The notes under the pieces: model-generated | What the model was told of the DNA's origin: nothing | The model's input: only the letters and a program-made list of their open reading frames with translations | The model's database searches: none | Made by a program: the position numbers and the translations under genes | Shown here: positions 8,994 through 18,129 of the stretch, one piece after another | How the letters are laid out: each line of letters starts with the position of its first letter | Numbering within the stretch: position 1 is the stretch's first letter | DNA from: Flavobacterium pectinovorum | GTDB lineage: Bacteria > Bacteroidota > Bacteroidia > Flavobacteriales > Flavobacteriaceae | DNA length: 64,000 nucleotides | Direction of reading: 5' to 3' | Assembly (NCBI RefSeq): GCF_022802975.1 | Contig: NZ_JAFEVZ010000005.1 | Coordinates: 186,001-250,000 of the forward strand

Positions 8994-11360
8994 ATGAAGA
9001 CAAAAAAAATTAATAACATTTTAAATAATAGCCATACCTATATCAATTTAACTTTTTCAGTAATTGTTATATTTTGTTTGTTAAGTTTACTTGAAATTTT
9101 ATTAAACGTTGCTGATAGCACAACAAACCAAAACATTGGCACTACATTATTGTATAAATTATCAAATGATTTTTTTACTGGAGTCTTCATCGGACTGTTA
9201 TTTAGCCCTTTATATTTCATTTTAAATTATATTAAAAAGCATCTGGGAGTATTATTTATCAAAATAGTTTTTTCTTTGATTGTAATTATTCAGTTTGCGT
9301 TAATAAAATATAGCTCTACAACTCTCGTCAACCTGGGAGCAGATTTATTAGGCTACTCTTTCTCAGACATTTACTTAACTGTAACAGCATCCGAATCGCT
9401 TTCATTTGTATTCTTTTTGCCATTTATAATAATTCCTTTATTGTATTTGGGAATCTATTTTGCCTTAACGAAATTGAAAAAAAAGCAAATATTTTTAATA
9501 ACCACATTTGTACTAATTATTATCTCAGGCGGTTTAAAACTATTTCTTTCTGACGTATCTGACTCAAAATACGAAAATAAACTGGCGTTTTTAACCAAAG
9601 ACATTATTCGGTTTGAAAGAGATAAAAAAATAGCCCGTACTATTCAAAACATCAAATTCAAATCAGAATATCCGATGTTAAAACCTTTTAAAGAAACTCC
9701 TGATGTTTTGGGACCGTATTTTAATATTAACAATGAAAAACCAAATATTGTCATTATTGTTGTAGAAGGCTTGGGAGCCGAATTTATTGGTAACAACGAA
9801 TACGCTGGATTTACACCTTACTTAGATTCGATGATTCCAAAATCATTGTATTGGGAAAATTTTTTAAGCAACGGAGGAAGAACTTTTGCCGTACTCTCCT
9901 CATTATTAGGATCACTAACCTATGGAGAAAAAGGTTTTTTGGAATTGAATCCCTATCCAAGACATCTTTCTTTGATAAATATTTTAAAAGCTAATGAATA
10001 TACCACATCTTTTTATTCTGGTGATAATGCAAATTTTGATAGAAAAATCAATTTTTTAGATCAAAACAATATTGATAATATAATAGATAAAAACAATTAT
10101 GGTCCTGAATATATTCAGACAAAAGCCAATTCAGGAGGGTTTTCCTGGGGATATCCTGATGCTGAAATTTTCAGGAAAGCACTTGCAGAAACAAACAAAA
10201 TTAAACTTCCAAGATTAGATATCATACAAACCCTTACCAATCATGAACCTTTTGATTTCCCATCAAAAGACCTGTATTTGAAAAAAGTTGAGGACATTAT
10301 AAATACCCATCCAAACCTTAAATCTAAAAAAGAAACCATTAGCTCTTACAAAAATATCTTTGCCTGTTTGAATTATGCTGATAATTCAATTAAAAACTAT
10401 ATGGAAGCTTATGCAAAAAGACCCGATTATAAAAATACCATCTTCATAATTACGGGCGACCACCGTTTGATTCCTATCGAACAAAAAGACAAATTATGCC
10501 GTTTTCATGTCCCTTTATACATTTTTAGTCCAATGCTAAAAAAAACCGAATCGTTTAAATCAGTTTCTTCCCACTGGGATGTGACACCCAGTTTGGTTTC
10601 CTTTTTGTTTAACAATTATAAATTCAACCGACTGGATCAAACTGCCTGGATGGGAAAAGGACTTGATACCGAAAAAGAATTCAGAAATACGCAAGGCATC
10701 CCTTTGACACGGAATAAAGGAACAATTGATGATTATGTGTATAAAAATTATTTGTATTCCGGTGGTGAATTGTATAAAATAAAAGACAATTTTGATACCG
10801 AAAAAATTAGTGACGAAAGTATTTTAGATACTATTACCACTAAATTTAATGCCTTTAAACAACTGAATGCCTATTTAACGCAGAAAAACAAAATCATTCC
10901 AAAATCATTAAATTTAAATAAAGAACAAGGAGTTCAGTTTACTAAAGAGGAACAAATCACAATTAACAAATTAACCAAAGGATTAAATCCTGAACAAATA
11001 TTTTTGGCAGCCAGAGAGTTAGCTTTCAACAAAAAGCACAAAACAGCGCTTCTGCTTTGCGATTTTATATTAAATGAATTACCCAATTATTCTGATGCAC
11101 GAACCCTAAAAGGCAGGATACTGGGTTGGGACGGCGAGTATAAAAAATCAGAAAATGAATTAATGATTGTCATCAAAAGAATGCCTTCTTATGATGATGC
11201 TTATTTAGCCCTTATGGATGTATATTGGTGGTCCGACCAGAATAAAAAAGCTATAAAAACAGGTGAATTAGCACTTTCAAACAATATAAAAAATCCTGAA
11301 ATCAGAATAAAGATGGATAGATCTCAAAAAACAATGAACACTTCAAAACAAAATAAGTAA
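8994..11360 (+). CDS. LTA-synthase-like sulfatase-fold membrane enzyme with C-terminal TPR
   Basis: A 788-aa protein. The first ~190 residues contain about five transmembrane helices. They are followed by an alkaline-phosphatase/sulfatase-fold domain (about 245-590), as in lipoteichoic acid synthase and other phosphoglycerol or phosphoethanolamine transferases. Readable fold motifs are IVVEGLGAEF (metal site), GGRTFAVLSS (candidate nucleophile Thr near 295), LTNHEPFDFP and IITGDHRL (metal-binding Asp and His). The last ~130 residues (about 660-788) form TPR-like helical repeats that resemble the N-terminal half of the next protein. The gene ends in a TAATG overlap with the YaiO gene. A periplasmic head-group transferase acting on a surface glycan or lipid is inferred; lipoteichoic acid itself is not expected in this phylum. 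Confidence 0.8.
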   Translation: MKTKKINNILNNSHTYINLTFSVIVIFCLLSLLEILLNVADSTTNQNIGTTLLYKLSNDFFTGVFIGLLFSPLYFILNYIKKHLGVLFIKIVFSLIVIIQFALIKYSSTTLVNLGADLLGYSFSDIYLTVTASESLSFVFFLPFIIIPLLYLGIYFALTKLKKKQIFLITTFVLIIISGGLKLFLSDVSDSKYENKLAFLTKDIIRFERDKKIARTIQNIKFKSEYPMLKPFKETPDVLGPYFNINNEKPNIVIIVVEGLGAEFIGNNEYAGFTPYLDSMIPKSLYWENFLSNGGRTFAVLSSLLGSLTYGEKGFLELNPYPRHLSLINILKANEYTTSFYSGDNANFDRKINFLDQNNIDNIIDKNNYGPEYIQTKANSGGFSWGYPDAEIFRKALAETNKIKLPRLDIIQTLTNHEPFDFPSKDLYLKKVEDIINTHPNLKSKKETISSYKNIFACLNYADNSIKNYMEAYAKRPDYKNTIFIITGDHRLIPIEQKDKLCRFHVPLYIFSPMLKKTESFKSVSSHWDVTPSLVSFLFNNYKFNRLDQTAWMGKGLDTEKEFRNTQGIPLTRNKGTIDDYVYKNYLYSGGELYKIKDNFDTEKISDESILDTITTKFNAFKQLNAYLTQKNKIIPKSLNLNKEQGVQFTKEEQITINKLTKGLNPEQIFLAARELAFNKKHKTALLLCDFILNELPNYSDARTLKGRILGWDGEYKKSENELMIVIKRMPSYDDAYLALMDVYWWSDQNKKAIKTGELALSNNIKNPEIRIKMDRSQKTMNTSKQNK

Positions 11361-12649
11361 TGGGCACTCATAAAAAGGAATATACAAATTTTCAAAAAAC
11401 CTATATTTTTCTCATTATAACTTTATTTTCGGTTTCGTTTCAAATGACCGGACAGGGAAAAGTGTATAGCGGTGACCCCGACGTTTCGTTTAAAACGGCT
11501 CGTGACCTGGCTTTCAACAAAAACAGAAATCAGGCACAAGATACTTTATTACACATCCTGACTAAATATCCGGAGTATCATGATGTCCGCGAATTTTTGG
11601 CTTCGACTTATGCCTGGGATGGAAATCATAAAAAAGCAAGAACTGAATTTCAAAAGATTTTAGCAAAAGATACACACAGAAAAACTACATGGATCGCAGC
11701 CATTAAAAATGAAATGTGGGGAAACTATCCTTTTCTTGCTTTGAAATTATGCAAAAAAGCATTGAAAAAATTCCCAAATGATACTGAAATAGCAGACCTA
11801 CAAAAAAGCGCACAGGAAAGTACTATGATCCCAACTGCTACTGCGGGTGCAGTACAAACAATATCCAGCGAGATACTTAATGATTCGACAACCAGAAAAT
11901 CTGACCCGGATTTAATAAAAACAGTACGAAACAATACGATTGGTGTCACTTCAGAAGTTAACATCTACTCTGATGTCTTTGATGCTATGTTTTACAATGC
12001 CGTAAAATATGCACGCCAAACCAAGTACGGAAGTATTATTGGAAGGGTAAATATCGATAGAAGACTTGGTGAGTACGGAACCCAATATGAGGTTGATCTA
12101 TACCCCAAAATTGCCAAAGGAACATACGCTTATTTGAACTTTGGTGTGTCAGGTTCTTCTTTGTTCCCTGATTACAGATATGGTGCCGAAATTTTTAAAT
12201 CGCTGCCCAGAAGTTTTGAAGTTTCGCTAGGACTTAGAGGTTTGCAATATGATACAACCACGATGATCTACACCGGCTCTGTAACCTGGTACAATGGAAA
12301 CAATTACTGGTCGCTGCGACCTTATTTTACTCCGGGAGACAATGGTCTAAGTTCTTCAGCTACTTTAACGTACCGAAAATACAGAAGCGATGCTGATAAT
12401 TATTTCGGTATCAATTTTGGAGCTGGAATTTCACCGGAACTTAATCAGAATTATTTTTTTACAAATGATGACCGAATTGTAAATCTGCAATCGCAAAAAC
12501 TGAATATTGCCTATTTCTTTTCGACCCATAATAAACAAAATGCCTGGGGCGCACAACTCGGAATCATACATCAGGAAATTCCTTTTGACCAGGGCAATTA
12601 TTTCTGGATTTCGACACTTGCATTGTCCTGGGAAATCCGCTTTAGGTAA
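11360..12649 (+). CDS. YaiO-type outer-membrane beta-barrel protein with N-terminal TPR
   Basis: A 429-aa exported protein. A hydrophobic signal lies at about 13-32. TPR-like repeats (about 40-150, with ARDLAFNKNRNQA and a YAWDGNHKKA turn) are followed by a C-terminal half (about 190-429) of alternating aromatic and polar strands, ending in the terminal strand LALSWEIRFR, typical of YaiO-family barrels. The start codon overlaps the preceding stop by one base (TAATG), so translation is coupled. The TPR segment is similar to the tail of the upstream enzyme, suggesting an internal duplication. YaiO proteins are linked to envelope polysaccharide functions without a defined activity; a glycan export or modification role is inferred from the neighbours. 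Confidence 0.8.
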   Translation: MGTHKKEYTNFQKTYIFLIITLFSVSFQMTGQGKVYSGDPDVSFKTARDLAFNKNRNQAQDTLLHILTKYPEYHDVREFLASTYAWDGNHKKARTEFQKILAKDTHRKTTWIAAIKNEMWGNYPFLALKLCKKALKKFPNDTEIADLQKSAQESTMIPTATAGAVQTISSEILNDSTTRKSDPDLIKTVRNNTIGVTSEVNIYSDVFDAMFYNAVKYARQTKYGSIIGRVNIDRRLGEYGTQYEVDLYPKIAKGTYAYLNFGVSGSSLFPDYRYGAEIFKSLPRSFEVSLGLRGLQYDTTTMIYTGSVTWYNGNNYWSLRPYFTPGDNGLSSSATLTYRKYRSDADNYFGINFGAGISPELNQNYFFTNDDRIVNLQSQKLNIAYFFSTHNKQNAWGAQLGIIHQEIPFDQGNYFWISTLALSWEIRFR

Positions 12650-12777
12650 CAGGTTTAAAAAAAATAAAAGAGAATCAATCTGTATTTCAAACCTTTTTTA
12701 AGTCGGGATTTTGCGATAGAAAAAAAGAAAAAATGAAACCAAAGTCAATTTGAAGTTTCAATATCAATTCTAAAAAA

Positions 12778-15000
12778 ATGCAAATTAAACAACGTACTAT
12801 TCTTTACATTGTTGTTTTTTTATCTTTTCTAAACTGCAAAATTATGGCTCAAAATTCCTTAAATTTAGCAAATACGAAAGGACAGGAATTGATTATTGTT
12901 TCTTCTGATGAAGATACAAAAAAAGCAGCCATTCTTTTAAAAACCTACTTAGACCAGGCTTTTGACAATCCCTTTATTATTCAAAATAACAAATCAGAAA
13001 ACACAGGCAACTCAAAAATCATAATTGAAATTAATAAAGAAAGCTCCGGTGAAAATGATTGCTTTGTAATTAAAAGCGATGAAAAAAACCTTTATTTAAT
13101 TGGTCCTAATGCAAAAACGTTACGATATGCTGTTTATACTTTACTGGAAACATGGGGCTTTAGAAAATACACTGCAAAAGACACTTTTATTCCGAAGCTG
13201 AAAGAAGTAACATTTTCAAAAAATTTCAGCAAAAACTACAATCCTTCTTTTGAATATCGGGCCTTATTTTATCCTGATTGTTACGATGAAAATTTTAGAG
13301 ACTGGCACAAACTGGATTGGCAAATCGATGATTTTGGCATTTGGGGACATTCGTTTTATAAATTACTAAGTGCTAAAGAATATTTTGAAACAAATCCATC
13401 CTTTTTTGCTTTATACGAAGGCAAACGAAATTCAGAATCATTATGTATGACTAATAATACTGTAGTGAAAATTGTTTCAAAAAAAATGAGTGAAATTATA
13501 AGTCAAAACCTAAAAGCCAGCTTCTTTTCAATAAGCCAAAACGATGATGTTGTGTATTGTGAATGCGATAAATGTAAAGCTTTAAACGAAAAACATGGAG
13601 GCCCGCAGGGATCTTTGTACTATTTCCTAAATAAAATTGCTGTAAAATTTCCAAAAACTAAAATAGCAACTCTAGCCTATCACCATTCCTATCAGGCTCC
13701 CAAAAACATTAAAATTAAGCCTAACATTTATACGCTTTTTTGTCCAATCGAAATGAATCGCGGTAAATCCATCGAAGATATAACTGATAATAATTTTTTG
13801 AACATTCTTAACAAATGGAGTACCACAACAGACCATTTGTATTTATGGGATTACACCGTTGAATTTACCAATTATCTTTCTCCTTTTCCAAACCTTCATA
13901 CTTTTTCTAACAACTACAAATTATACCAACAAAATAAAGTCAAAGGACTGTTTGTACAAGGTTATGGTGATATTGCTGGTGATTTATATGAATTACGACA
14001 ATATCTTTTAGCCAAAATAATTTGGGATACCAATACCGATGTTGAAACCATAACAAATGATTTTCTAAATGGTTTTTATGGAAAAGCTTCCCCATTTATC
14101 AAAAAATACATTGATTTACTTATTCAAAATCAGCAAAAAAATAACCGCTATCTGAATATTTACACCAACCCAATAGAAAGCAGGAACACATTTCTCTCTC
14201 CTGAAGCAATGGATCAATACGATCAGTTGATAAGCGAGGCAGAAATGGTTTCCAGAAACGAGCCTGTAATAGCAAGGAGAATTTTAAAACTAAGATTAGC
14301 ATTAGAATACGTGTATTTTGAACAGGCAAAATTTTACGGAAAAGGACTTCACGGAATGTATCAAAAAAACGGAGATTCATTTTCTGTTAAAGACAATCTG
14401 GAAAACAGGGTTGAAAATTTTGTAAAAAACTGTTCAGATTTTGGAATTTATGAACTCAGTGAAGACGGTTTAAGCCCTGAAGAATATCTGAAACAATGGA
14501 AATACATTGCCCAAAATAATGTTGTAAATCATTTAGGCGAAGGTCTGAAATATGAATTTGTAACTCCGCCTGACGCCATGTTCAATAATAAAAAAGAAAA
14601 CGGACTGCATGACGGAATAAAAGGGTACAAAGATTTTAATCTAAACTGGACAGGCTGGTACGGACAAAATGCCGAAATAAGTATTGATTGTAATAATATC
14701 CAATTTAATTCACTGGATTTTCAATGTCTGGAGGATCAAAGGCATTGGATTTTTCTACCCTCAAAAATTATATTGAAAGGATTCAAAAATCAAAAATGGG
14801 AAACCATAAAAGAACAAAAATCAGAACACATATCTAAAAATAAAAACGTTACAACAAAAAACTACAGTTTTAATAAAATTGACTTTAGCGTTTTTGAAAA
14901 AATAAAAATTATTTTGATTCCTGAACAAAAATTACCGGCATGGCGGGAAAGAAAAAATAAAAAGCCAATGCTTATGATAGACGAAGTAATACTCAGGTAA
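12778..15000 (+). CDS. DUF4838-containing secreted protein, glycoside-hydrolase-like
   Basis: A 740-aa exported protein. A signal peptide covers about 1-24. An N-terminal alpha/beta domain (about 28-140), like the non-catalytic domain of GH20 and alpha-glucuronidase enzymes, is followed by a DUF4838 region (about 170-450). The DUF4838 region has FFSISQNDDVVYCECDKC, HGGPQGSLYYFLN and a LAYHHSYQAP strand. The C-terminal ~130 residues form a discoidin-like beta domain (GWYGQNAEISIDC). The Cys-x-Cys-x2-Cys cluster and the TIM-barrel-like organisation suggest a carbohydrate-active enzyme, but catalytic residues are not established. It lies 128 bp after the YaiO gene on the same strand and may belong to the same surface-glycan module. 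Confidence 0.8.
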   Translation: MQIKQRTILYIVVFLSFLNCKIMAQNSLNLANTKGQELIIVSSDEDTKKAAILLKTYLDQAFDNPFIIQNNKSENTGNSKIIIEINKESSGENDCFVIKSDEKNLYLIGPNAKTLRYAVYTLLETWGFRKYTAKDTFIPKLKEVTFSKNFSKNYNPSFEYRALFYPDCYDENFRDWHKLDWQIDDFGIWGHSFYKLLSAKEYFETNPSFFALYEGKRNSESLCMTNNTVVKIVSKKMSEIISQNLKASFFSISQNDDVVYCECDKCKALNEKHGGPQGSLYYFLNKIAVKFPKTKIATLAYHHSYQAPKNIKIKPNIYTLFCPIEMNRGKSIEDITDNNFLNILNKWSTTTDHLYLWDYTVEFTNYLSPFPNLHTFSNNYKLYQQNKVKGLFVQGYGDIAGDLYELRQYLLAKIIWDTNTDVETITNDFLNGFYGKASPFIKKYIDLLIQNQQKNNRYLNIYTNPIESRNTFLSPEAMDQYDQLISEAEMVSRNEPVIARRILKLRLALEYVYFEQAKFYGKGLHGMYQKNGDSFSVKDNLENRVENFVKNCSDFGIYELSEDGLSPEEYLKQWKYIAQNNVVNHLGEGLKYEFVTPPDAMFNNKKENGLHDGIKGYKDFNLNWTGWYGQNAEISIDCNNIQFNSLDFQCLEDQRHWIFLPSKIILKGFKNQKWETIKEQKSEHISKNKNVTTKNYSFNKIDFSVFEKIKIILIPEQKLPAWRERKNKKPMLMIDEVILR

Positions 15001-15132
15001 ATTAACCCAAGTCTTGGCCCTCACGAATTTTATTGCGGGTTATAAAGATATTAAAAATGATATTTTACTACAAAACACACTACTGATTAACGATGTTTTT
15101 CGTATTTCTCTCTTACAAAGGGGATTTAATGC

Positions 15133-15140
15133 TATCTTTG
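15133..15140 (+). promoter_or_regulatory. Bacteroidota -7 box for the DEAD-box helicase gene
   Basis: The exact box TATCTTTG (consensus TAnnTTTG) lies 10 bp before the ATG at 15151. No good -33 TTG is found at the usual spacing. The implied leader is only a few bases, so the mRNA may be near leaderless, or the second ATG at 15157 may be used. Confidence 0.6.
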
Positions 15141-15150
15141 CAAAAAATTA

Positions 15151-16509
15151 ATGCAAATGAGTACTTTCGAAAAATTCAATCTTCCAAAATCATTACAAAA
15201 AGCAGTTGACGAACTAGGATTTGTTACCCCAACTCCTATTCAGGAAAAATCTTTTTCTGTAATTATGTCCGGCCGTGATATGATGGGAATTGCACAAACC
15301 GGAACCGGTAAAACATTTGCGTATTTACTGCCTCTGTTAAAATTATATAAATTCACCAACACCAACACGCCAAAAATCGTAATTCTGGTTCCAACCCGAG
15401 AATTAGTAGTTCAGGTTGTCGAAGAAGTTGAAAAACTAACCAAATACATGTCGGTTAGCACTTTAGGGATTTTTGGTGGCGTAAACATCAATACACAAAA
15501 AAAAGCGGTTTATGAAGGAGTTGATATTTTAGTTGGAACTCCCGGCAGAACAATGGATTTAGCTTTAGACGCCGTTATTCGATTTGATGAAACTCAAAAA
15601 TTAGTTATTGATGAGTTTGACGAAATGCTGAATTTGGGTTTCCGCACACAATTGACAGCACTTTTGGCCATGATGAAAACTAAACGCCAGAACATTTTAT
15701 TCTCTGCAACCATGACAGATGAAGTCGATGCTGTATTGAATGATTTTTTTGATTTCCCGGAAGAAGTTACGCTTGCAGCTTCAGGAACGCCGCTTGAAAA
15801 AATTACTCAGATTACTTATAATGTTCCTAATTTCAATACAAAAGTAAATCTGTTGAAACATTTATTGGAAACTGACGGAAGCATGAACCGTGTTTTGGTT
15901 TTCGTAAACAATAAAAAGATTTCAGATATGCTTCACACTCGTATCGAAGAATATTTTGAAGGTCAGTTTGGAGTAATTCACTCGAATAAATCTCAAAATT
16001 ACCGTTTGAGTACCATGGCCGAATTTCAGGAAGGAAATCTTCGTGGCTTGATTACAACCGATATTATGGCAAGAGGTTTGGATATTTCTGATATCACTCA
16101 TGTAATCAACTTTGAACTTCCGGAAGAACCTGAATTGTATATGCACCGAATTGGTCGTACAGGTCGTGCAGATTCTACTGGAACCGCTATTAGCTTTGTT
16201 TCTCCAAGAGAAGAAGAATTTAAAATTGAAACGGAACTTTTGATGGATCGGGAACTTGAAATTACTGATTTTCCTGAAGAAGTTGAAATTTCAACCAAAC
16301 TAATAGAACCTGAAAAAGACAAACAGCCGATTAAGTTTTTAATGAAAAAAGTAAAATTGGATGGTGACGGTGCTTTTCATGAAAAATCTAAAAAGAACAA
16401 AAAAATCAACCTTGGAGGTCCTTCAAAAACAAAAAAGAAAACGCACGGTTCTGTTAACAGAAATATGTTGAAGACACGAGATAAGAAGAGAAAAGATAAG
16501 GATAAATAG
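15151..16509 (+). CDS. DEAD-box RNA helicase with a DEFD motif II
   Basis: A 452-aa ATP-dependent RNA helicase. The Q motif lies around 9-31 (TPTPIQ), motif I AQTGTGKT is at 48-55, motif Ia PTREL at 81-85, then GG and TPGR. Motif II reads DEFD at 154-157 in place of the usual DEAD. Motif III SAT is at 185-187, motif V is TTDIMARGLD and motif VI HRIGRTGR is near 332-339. The C-terminal ~70 residues are Lys-rich, a likely RNA-binding tail. The Ala-to-Phe change in motif II keeps both acidic residues and the catalytic Glu, so ATPase activity is expected to survive. It is transcribed alone, ending in a strong shared terminator. A cold-shock or ribosome-assembly role is inferred from family. Confidence 0.9.
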   Translation: MQMSTFEKFNLPKSLQKAVDELGFVTPTPIQEKSFSVIMSGRDMMGIAQTGTGKTFAYLLPLLKLYKFTNTNTPKIVILVPTRELVVQVVEEVEKLTKYMSVSTLGIFGGVNINTQKKAVYEGVDILVGTPGRTMDLALDAVIRFDETQKLVIDEFDEMLNLGFRTQLTALLAMMKTKRQNILFSATMTDEVDAVLNDFFDFPEEVTLAASGTPLEKITQITYNVPNFNTKVNLLKHLLETDGSMNRVLVFVNNKKISDMLHTRIEEYFEGQFGVIHSNKSQNYRLSTMAEFQEGNLRGLITTDIMARGLDISDITHVINFELPEEPELYMHRIGRTGRADSTGTAISFVSPREEEFKIETELLMDRELEITDFPEEVEISTKLIEPEKDKQPIKFLMKKVKLDGDGAFHEKSKKNKKINLGGPSKTKKKTHGSVNRNMLKTRDKKRKDKDK

Positions 16510-16519
16510 TTTTTTTTAA

Positions 16520-16644
16520 GGGGCTAAGATTCTAAGTTACTGAGGTTTTTTACTATATAACAAAAAAGGGATGAAAAAACTCATCCCTTTTTTGTTATCC
16601 TAAACTTAGTCCCTTAGTATCTTAAAACCTCAGTGGCTTTAAAA
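16520..16644. repeat. Degenerate 8-bp repeat arrays flanking a terminator in opposite orientation
   Basis: Left of the terminator the sequence reads as octamers GGGGCTAA, GATTCTAA, GTTACTGA (16520-16543). Right of it come CTTAGTCC, CTTAGTAT, CTTAAAAC, CTCAGTGG and CTTTAAAA (16605-16644). The right units are the reverse-complement type of the left ones (TTAGnnnn against nnnnCTAA). The array ends exactly at the stop codon of the convergent lactonase gene. Confidence 0.65.
16559..16596. terminator. Bidirectional terminator between helicase and lactonase genes
   Basis: A perfect 16-bp stem (16559-16574 with 16581-16596, core GGGATGA/TCATCCC) with a 6-nt loop and A/T-rich flanks on both sides. 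It serves the convergent genes on either strand. Confidence 0.9.
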
Positions 16645-17757
16645 CTATATTTTCGTAAAAACCAACCCAACAGGTGAACACAACTCAATTTTCTTTCCTG
16701 TATCTTTAAGTTTTCCGGTAATTTTATCTCTTTTAAAAATAATAATATCATTTGTGTACTGATGCCCCACTAAAAGATAATTTCCTGTTGGGTCAATTGA
16801 AAAATCCCTTGGACCTTTTCCTAAAGTACTTTGTTGTTCAACTAGCTCTATACCTCCGTTTTTAAAAATTTTATAAACTGAAATATTGTTAGCATCTACA
16901 CGATCAGTTACATATAAAAACTTTCCGTCAGGCGAAATTTTAATTGCTGCCGCACTAGTACCTCCCTTAAAATCTTTTGGCAGAATACTTGTCTCGGCTA
17001 TCTTTTTTAAGCTTCCGCTTTTATCATAGCTAAAAGTCGTCAGCGTTGCATCTAATTCCTGTATTAAATACACAAACTTACCATCCTTGCTAAAAGTCAA
17101 ATGTCTTGGTCCACTTCCCGCTTTTACATCAACACTTCCTTTTAATGTCAGCATTTCGTTTTTAGAATTTGGATTGTATTTATAGATAAAAACTTTGTCC
17201 AGCCCTAAATCATTAGACAAAACGAATTTTTTATCCGGCGAAAAAACAACCATGTGTACGTGAGCTTTTTCCTGACGCGCAGGATTGGTGCCTTTTCCTT
17301 CATGCTGAATCAGCTGTTGCACTGTAGAAATACTTCCATCAGTATTCTTTTTATAAACTACAATATTGCCACCGGAATAATTAGCAACAATTACATTTTT
17401 ATCATCATTAATCAAATGACAAGGATCAGCTCCTAAAGCATCATTTTTATTCAGAAAATTAATCTTACCTGATTTTGCATTAAATCCAAAAGCACTTACA
17501 GTACTTTGCGGTCCATTTTCATTTACGGCATAAACAAATTTATTATCTGCCGAAACCGATAAATAACTCGGACTTACAACATTCTCCGAAGAGTTTTTTA
17601 ACTTAAAATCTCCTGAAGCAGCATCAAATTCGTAAACATAAATCCCTTTACTTTCGCAAGTATTGGTATAGGTTCCTACCAATAAATTAAATTTATTCTG
17701 GGCCTGCAAATTACTGAAAGCCATAGCTAAAAAAAGCATAACATATATTCTTTTCAT
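16645..17757 (-). CDS. Exported lactonase-family beta-propeller protein
   Basis: A 370-aa seven-bladed beta-propeller of the lactonase family (YbhE/6-phosphogluconolactonase type). A signal peptide covers about 1-19 (ending NLQAQ). The opening LLVGTYTN, the repeated SPDGKF/SADNKF blade motifs and GSGPRHL plus GKGPRDFSID are characteristic. Because it is exported, hydrolysis of cytoplasmic 6-phosphogluconolactone is unlikely, and the physiological substrate is uncertain. It is convergent with the helicase gene and has its own upstream promoter with both -33 and -7 elements. Confidence 0.85.
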   Translation of the reverse strand: MKRIYVMLFLAMAFSNLQAQNKFNLLVGTYTNTCESKGIYVYEFDAASGDFKLKNSSENVVSPSYLSVSADNKFVYAVNENGPQSTVSAFGFNAKSGKINFLNKNDALGADPCHLINDDKNVIVANYSGGNIVVYKKNTDGSISTVQQLIQHEGKGTNPARQEKAHVHMVVFSPDKKFVLSNDLGLDKVFIYKYNPNSKNEMLTLKGSVDVKAGSGPRHLTFSKDGKFVYLIQELDATLTTFSYDKSGSLKKIAETSILPKDFKGGTSAAAIKISPDGKFLYVTDRVDANNISVYKIFKNGGIELVEQQSTLGKGPRDFSIDPTGNYLLVGHQYTNDIIIFKRDKITGKLKDTGKKIELCSPVGLVFTKI

Positions 17758-17782
17758 ATTTTAAAGTGGTTTTTTGAATTAG

Positions 17783-17810
17783 CTAAAATAGACAATAATA
17801 TCTTTTACAA
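17783..17810 (-). promoter_or_regulatory. Promoter of the lactonase-family gene
   Basis: On the minus strand a TTG (17808-17810) is followed after 17 bp by TATTTTAG (17783-17790), one base off the TAnnTTTG consensus. The start codon lies 25 bp further downstream. The spacing fits the Bacteroidota -33/-7 arrangement. Confidence 0.6.
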
Positions 17811-17893
17811 CAGCTTTTTAACCTATAAATGAATTTTGAAAAATTATAGTATTCAAACTATACTTCAGACTTTCCAAACCATATAAGTAGTAT

Positions 17894-17979
17894 AAGTTCA
17901 CTCATTGGGTGTAATTAATTTTTGATGATAGTTTTTCGTCAGTTTGACGTTTTTAATAATTACACCCAATTAGTTAACT
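17894..17979. repeat. Palindromic intergenic element
   Basis: Perfect 14-bp arms ATTGGGTGTAATTA (17904-17917) and TAATTACACCCAAT (17957-17970) extend outward with few mismatches to about 24 bp (AAGTTnACTnATTGGG type). The spacer includes a small CGTCA/TGACG hairpin. It lies in a 372-bp gap between divergent genes. It could be a MITE remnant or a large operator. The remainder of the gap is AT-rich without a gene. Confidence 0.75.
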
Positions 17980-18087
17980 TCATTTAAATTTACTTAAAAT
18001 AAAAGTTTACTTATATTCTGTTATATTACTTATATGGTTTAATAAAAAGCTATACTATTTTAAGTAAAAATTTGTATTTTTGACGAG

Positions 18088-18095
18088 TATGTTTG
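18088..18095 (+). promoter_or_regulatory. -7 box for the BatA-domain gene
   Basis: An exact TATGTTTG box lies 35 bp before the ATG at 18130. A TTG lies 13 bp upstream of it, shorter than the usual spacing. Confidence 0.55.
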
Positions 18096-18129
18096 CGAAA
18101 AAAACGTCTTGAAATAAATCAAAGCCTGA

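Noticed and set aside
16520..16644. CRISPR-like array
   Set aside because: The units are 8 bp, degenerate and without spacers. No cas genes occur anywhere in the window.
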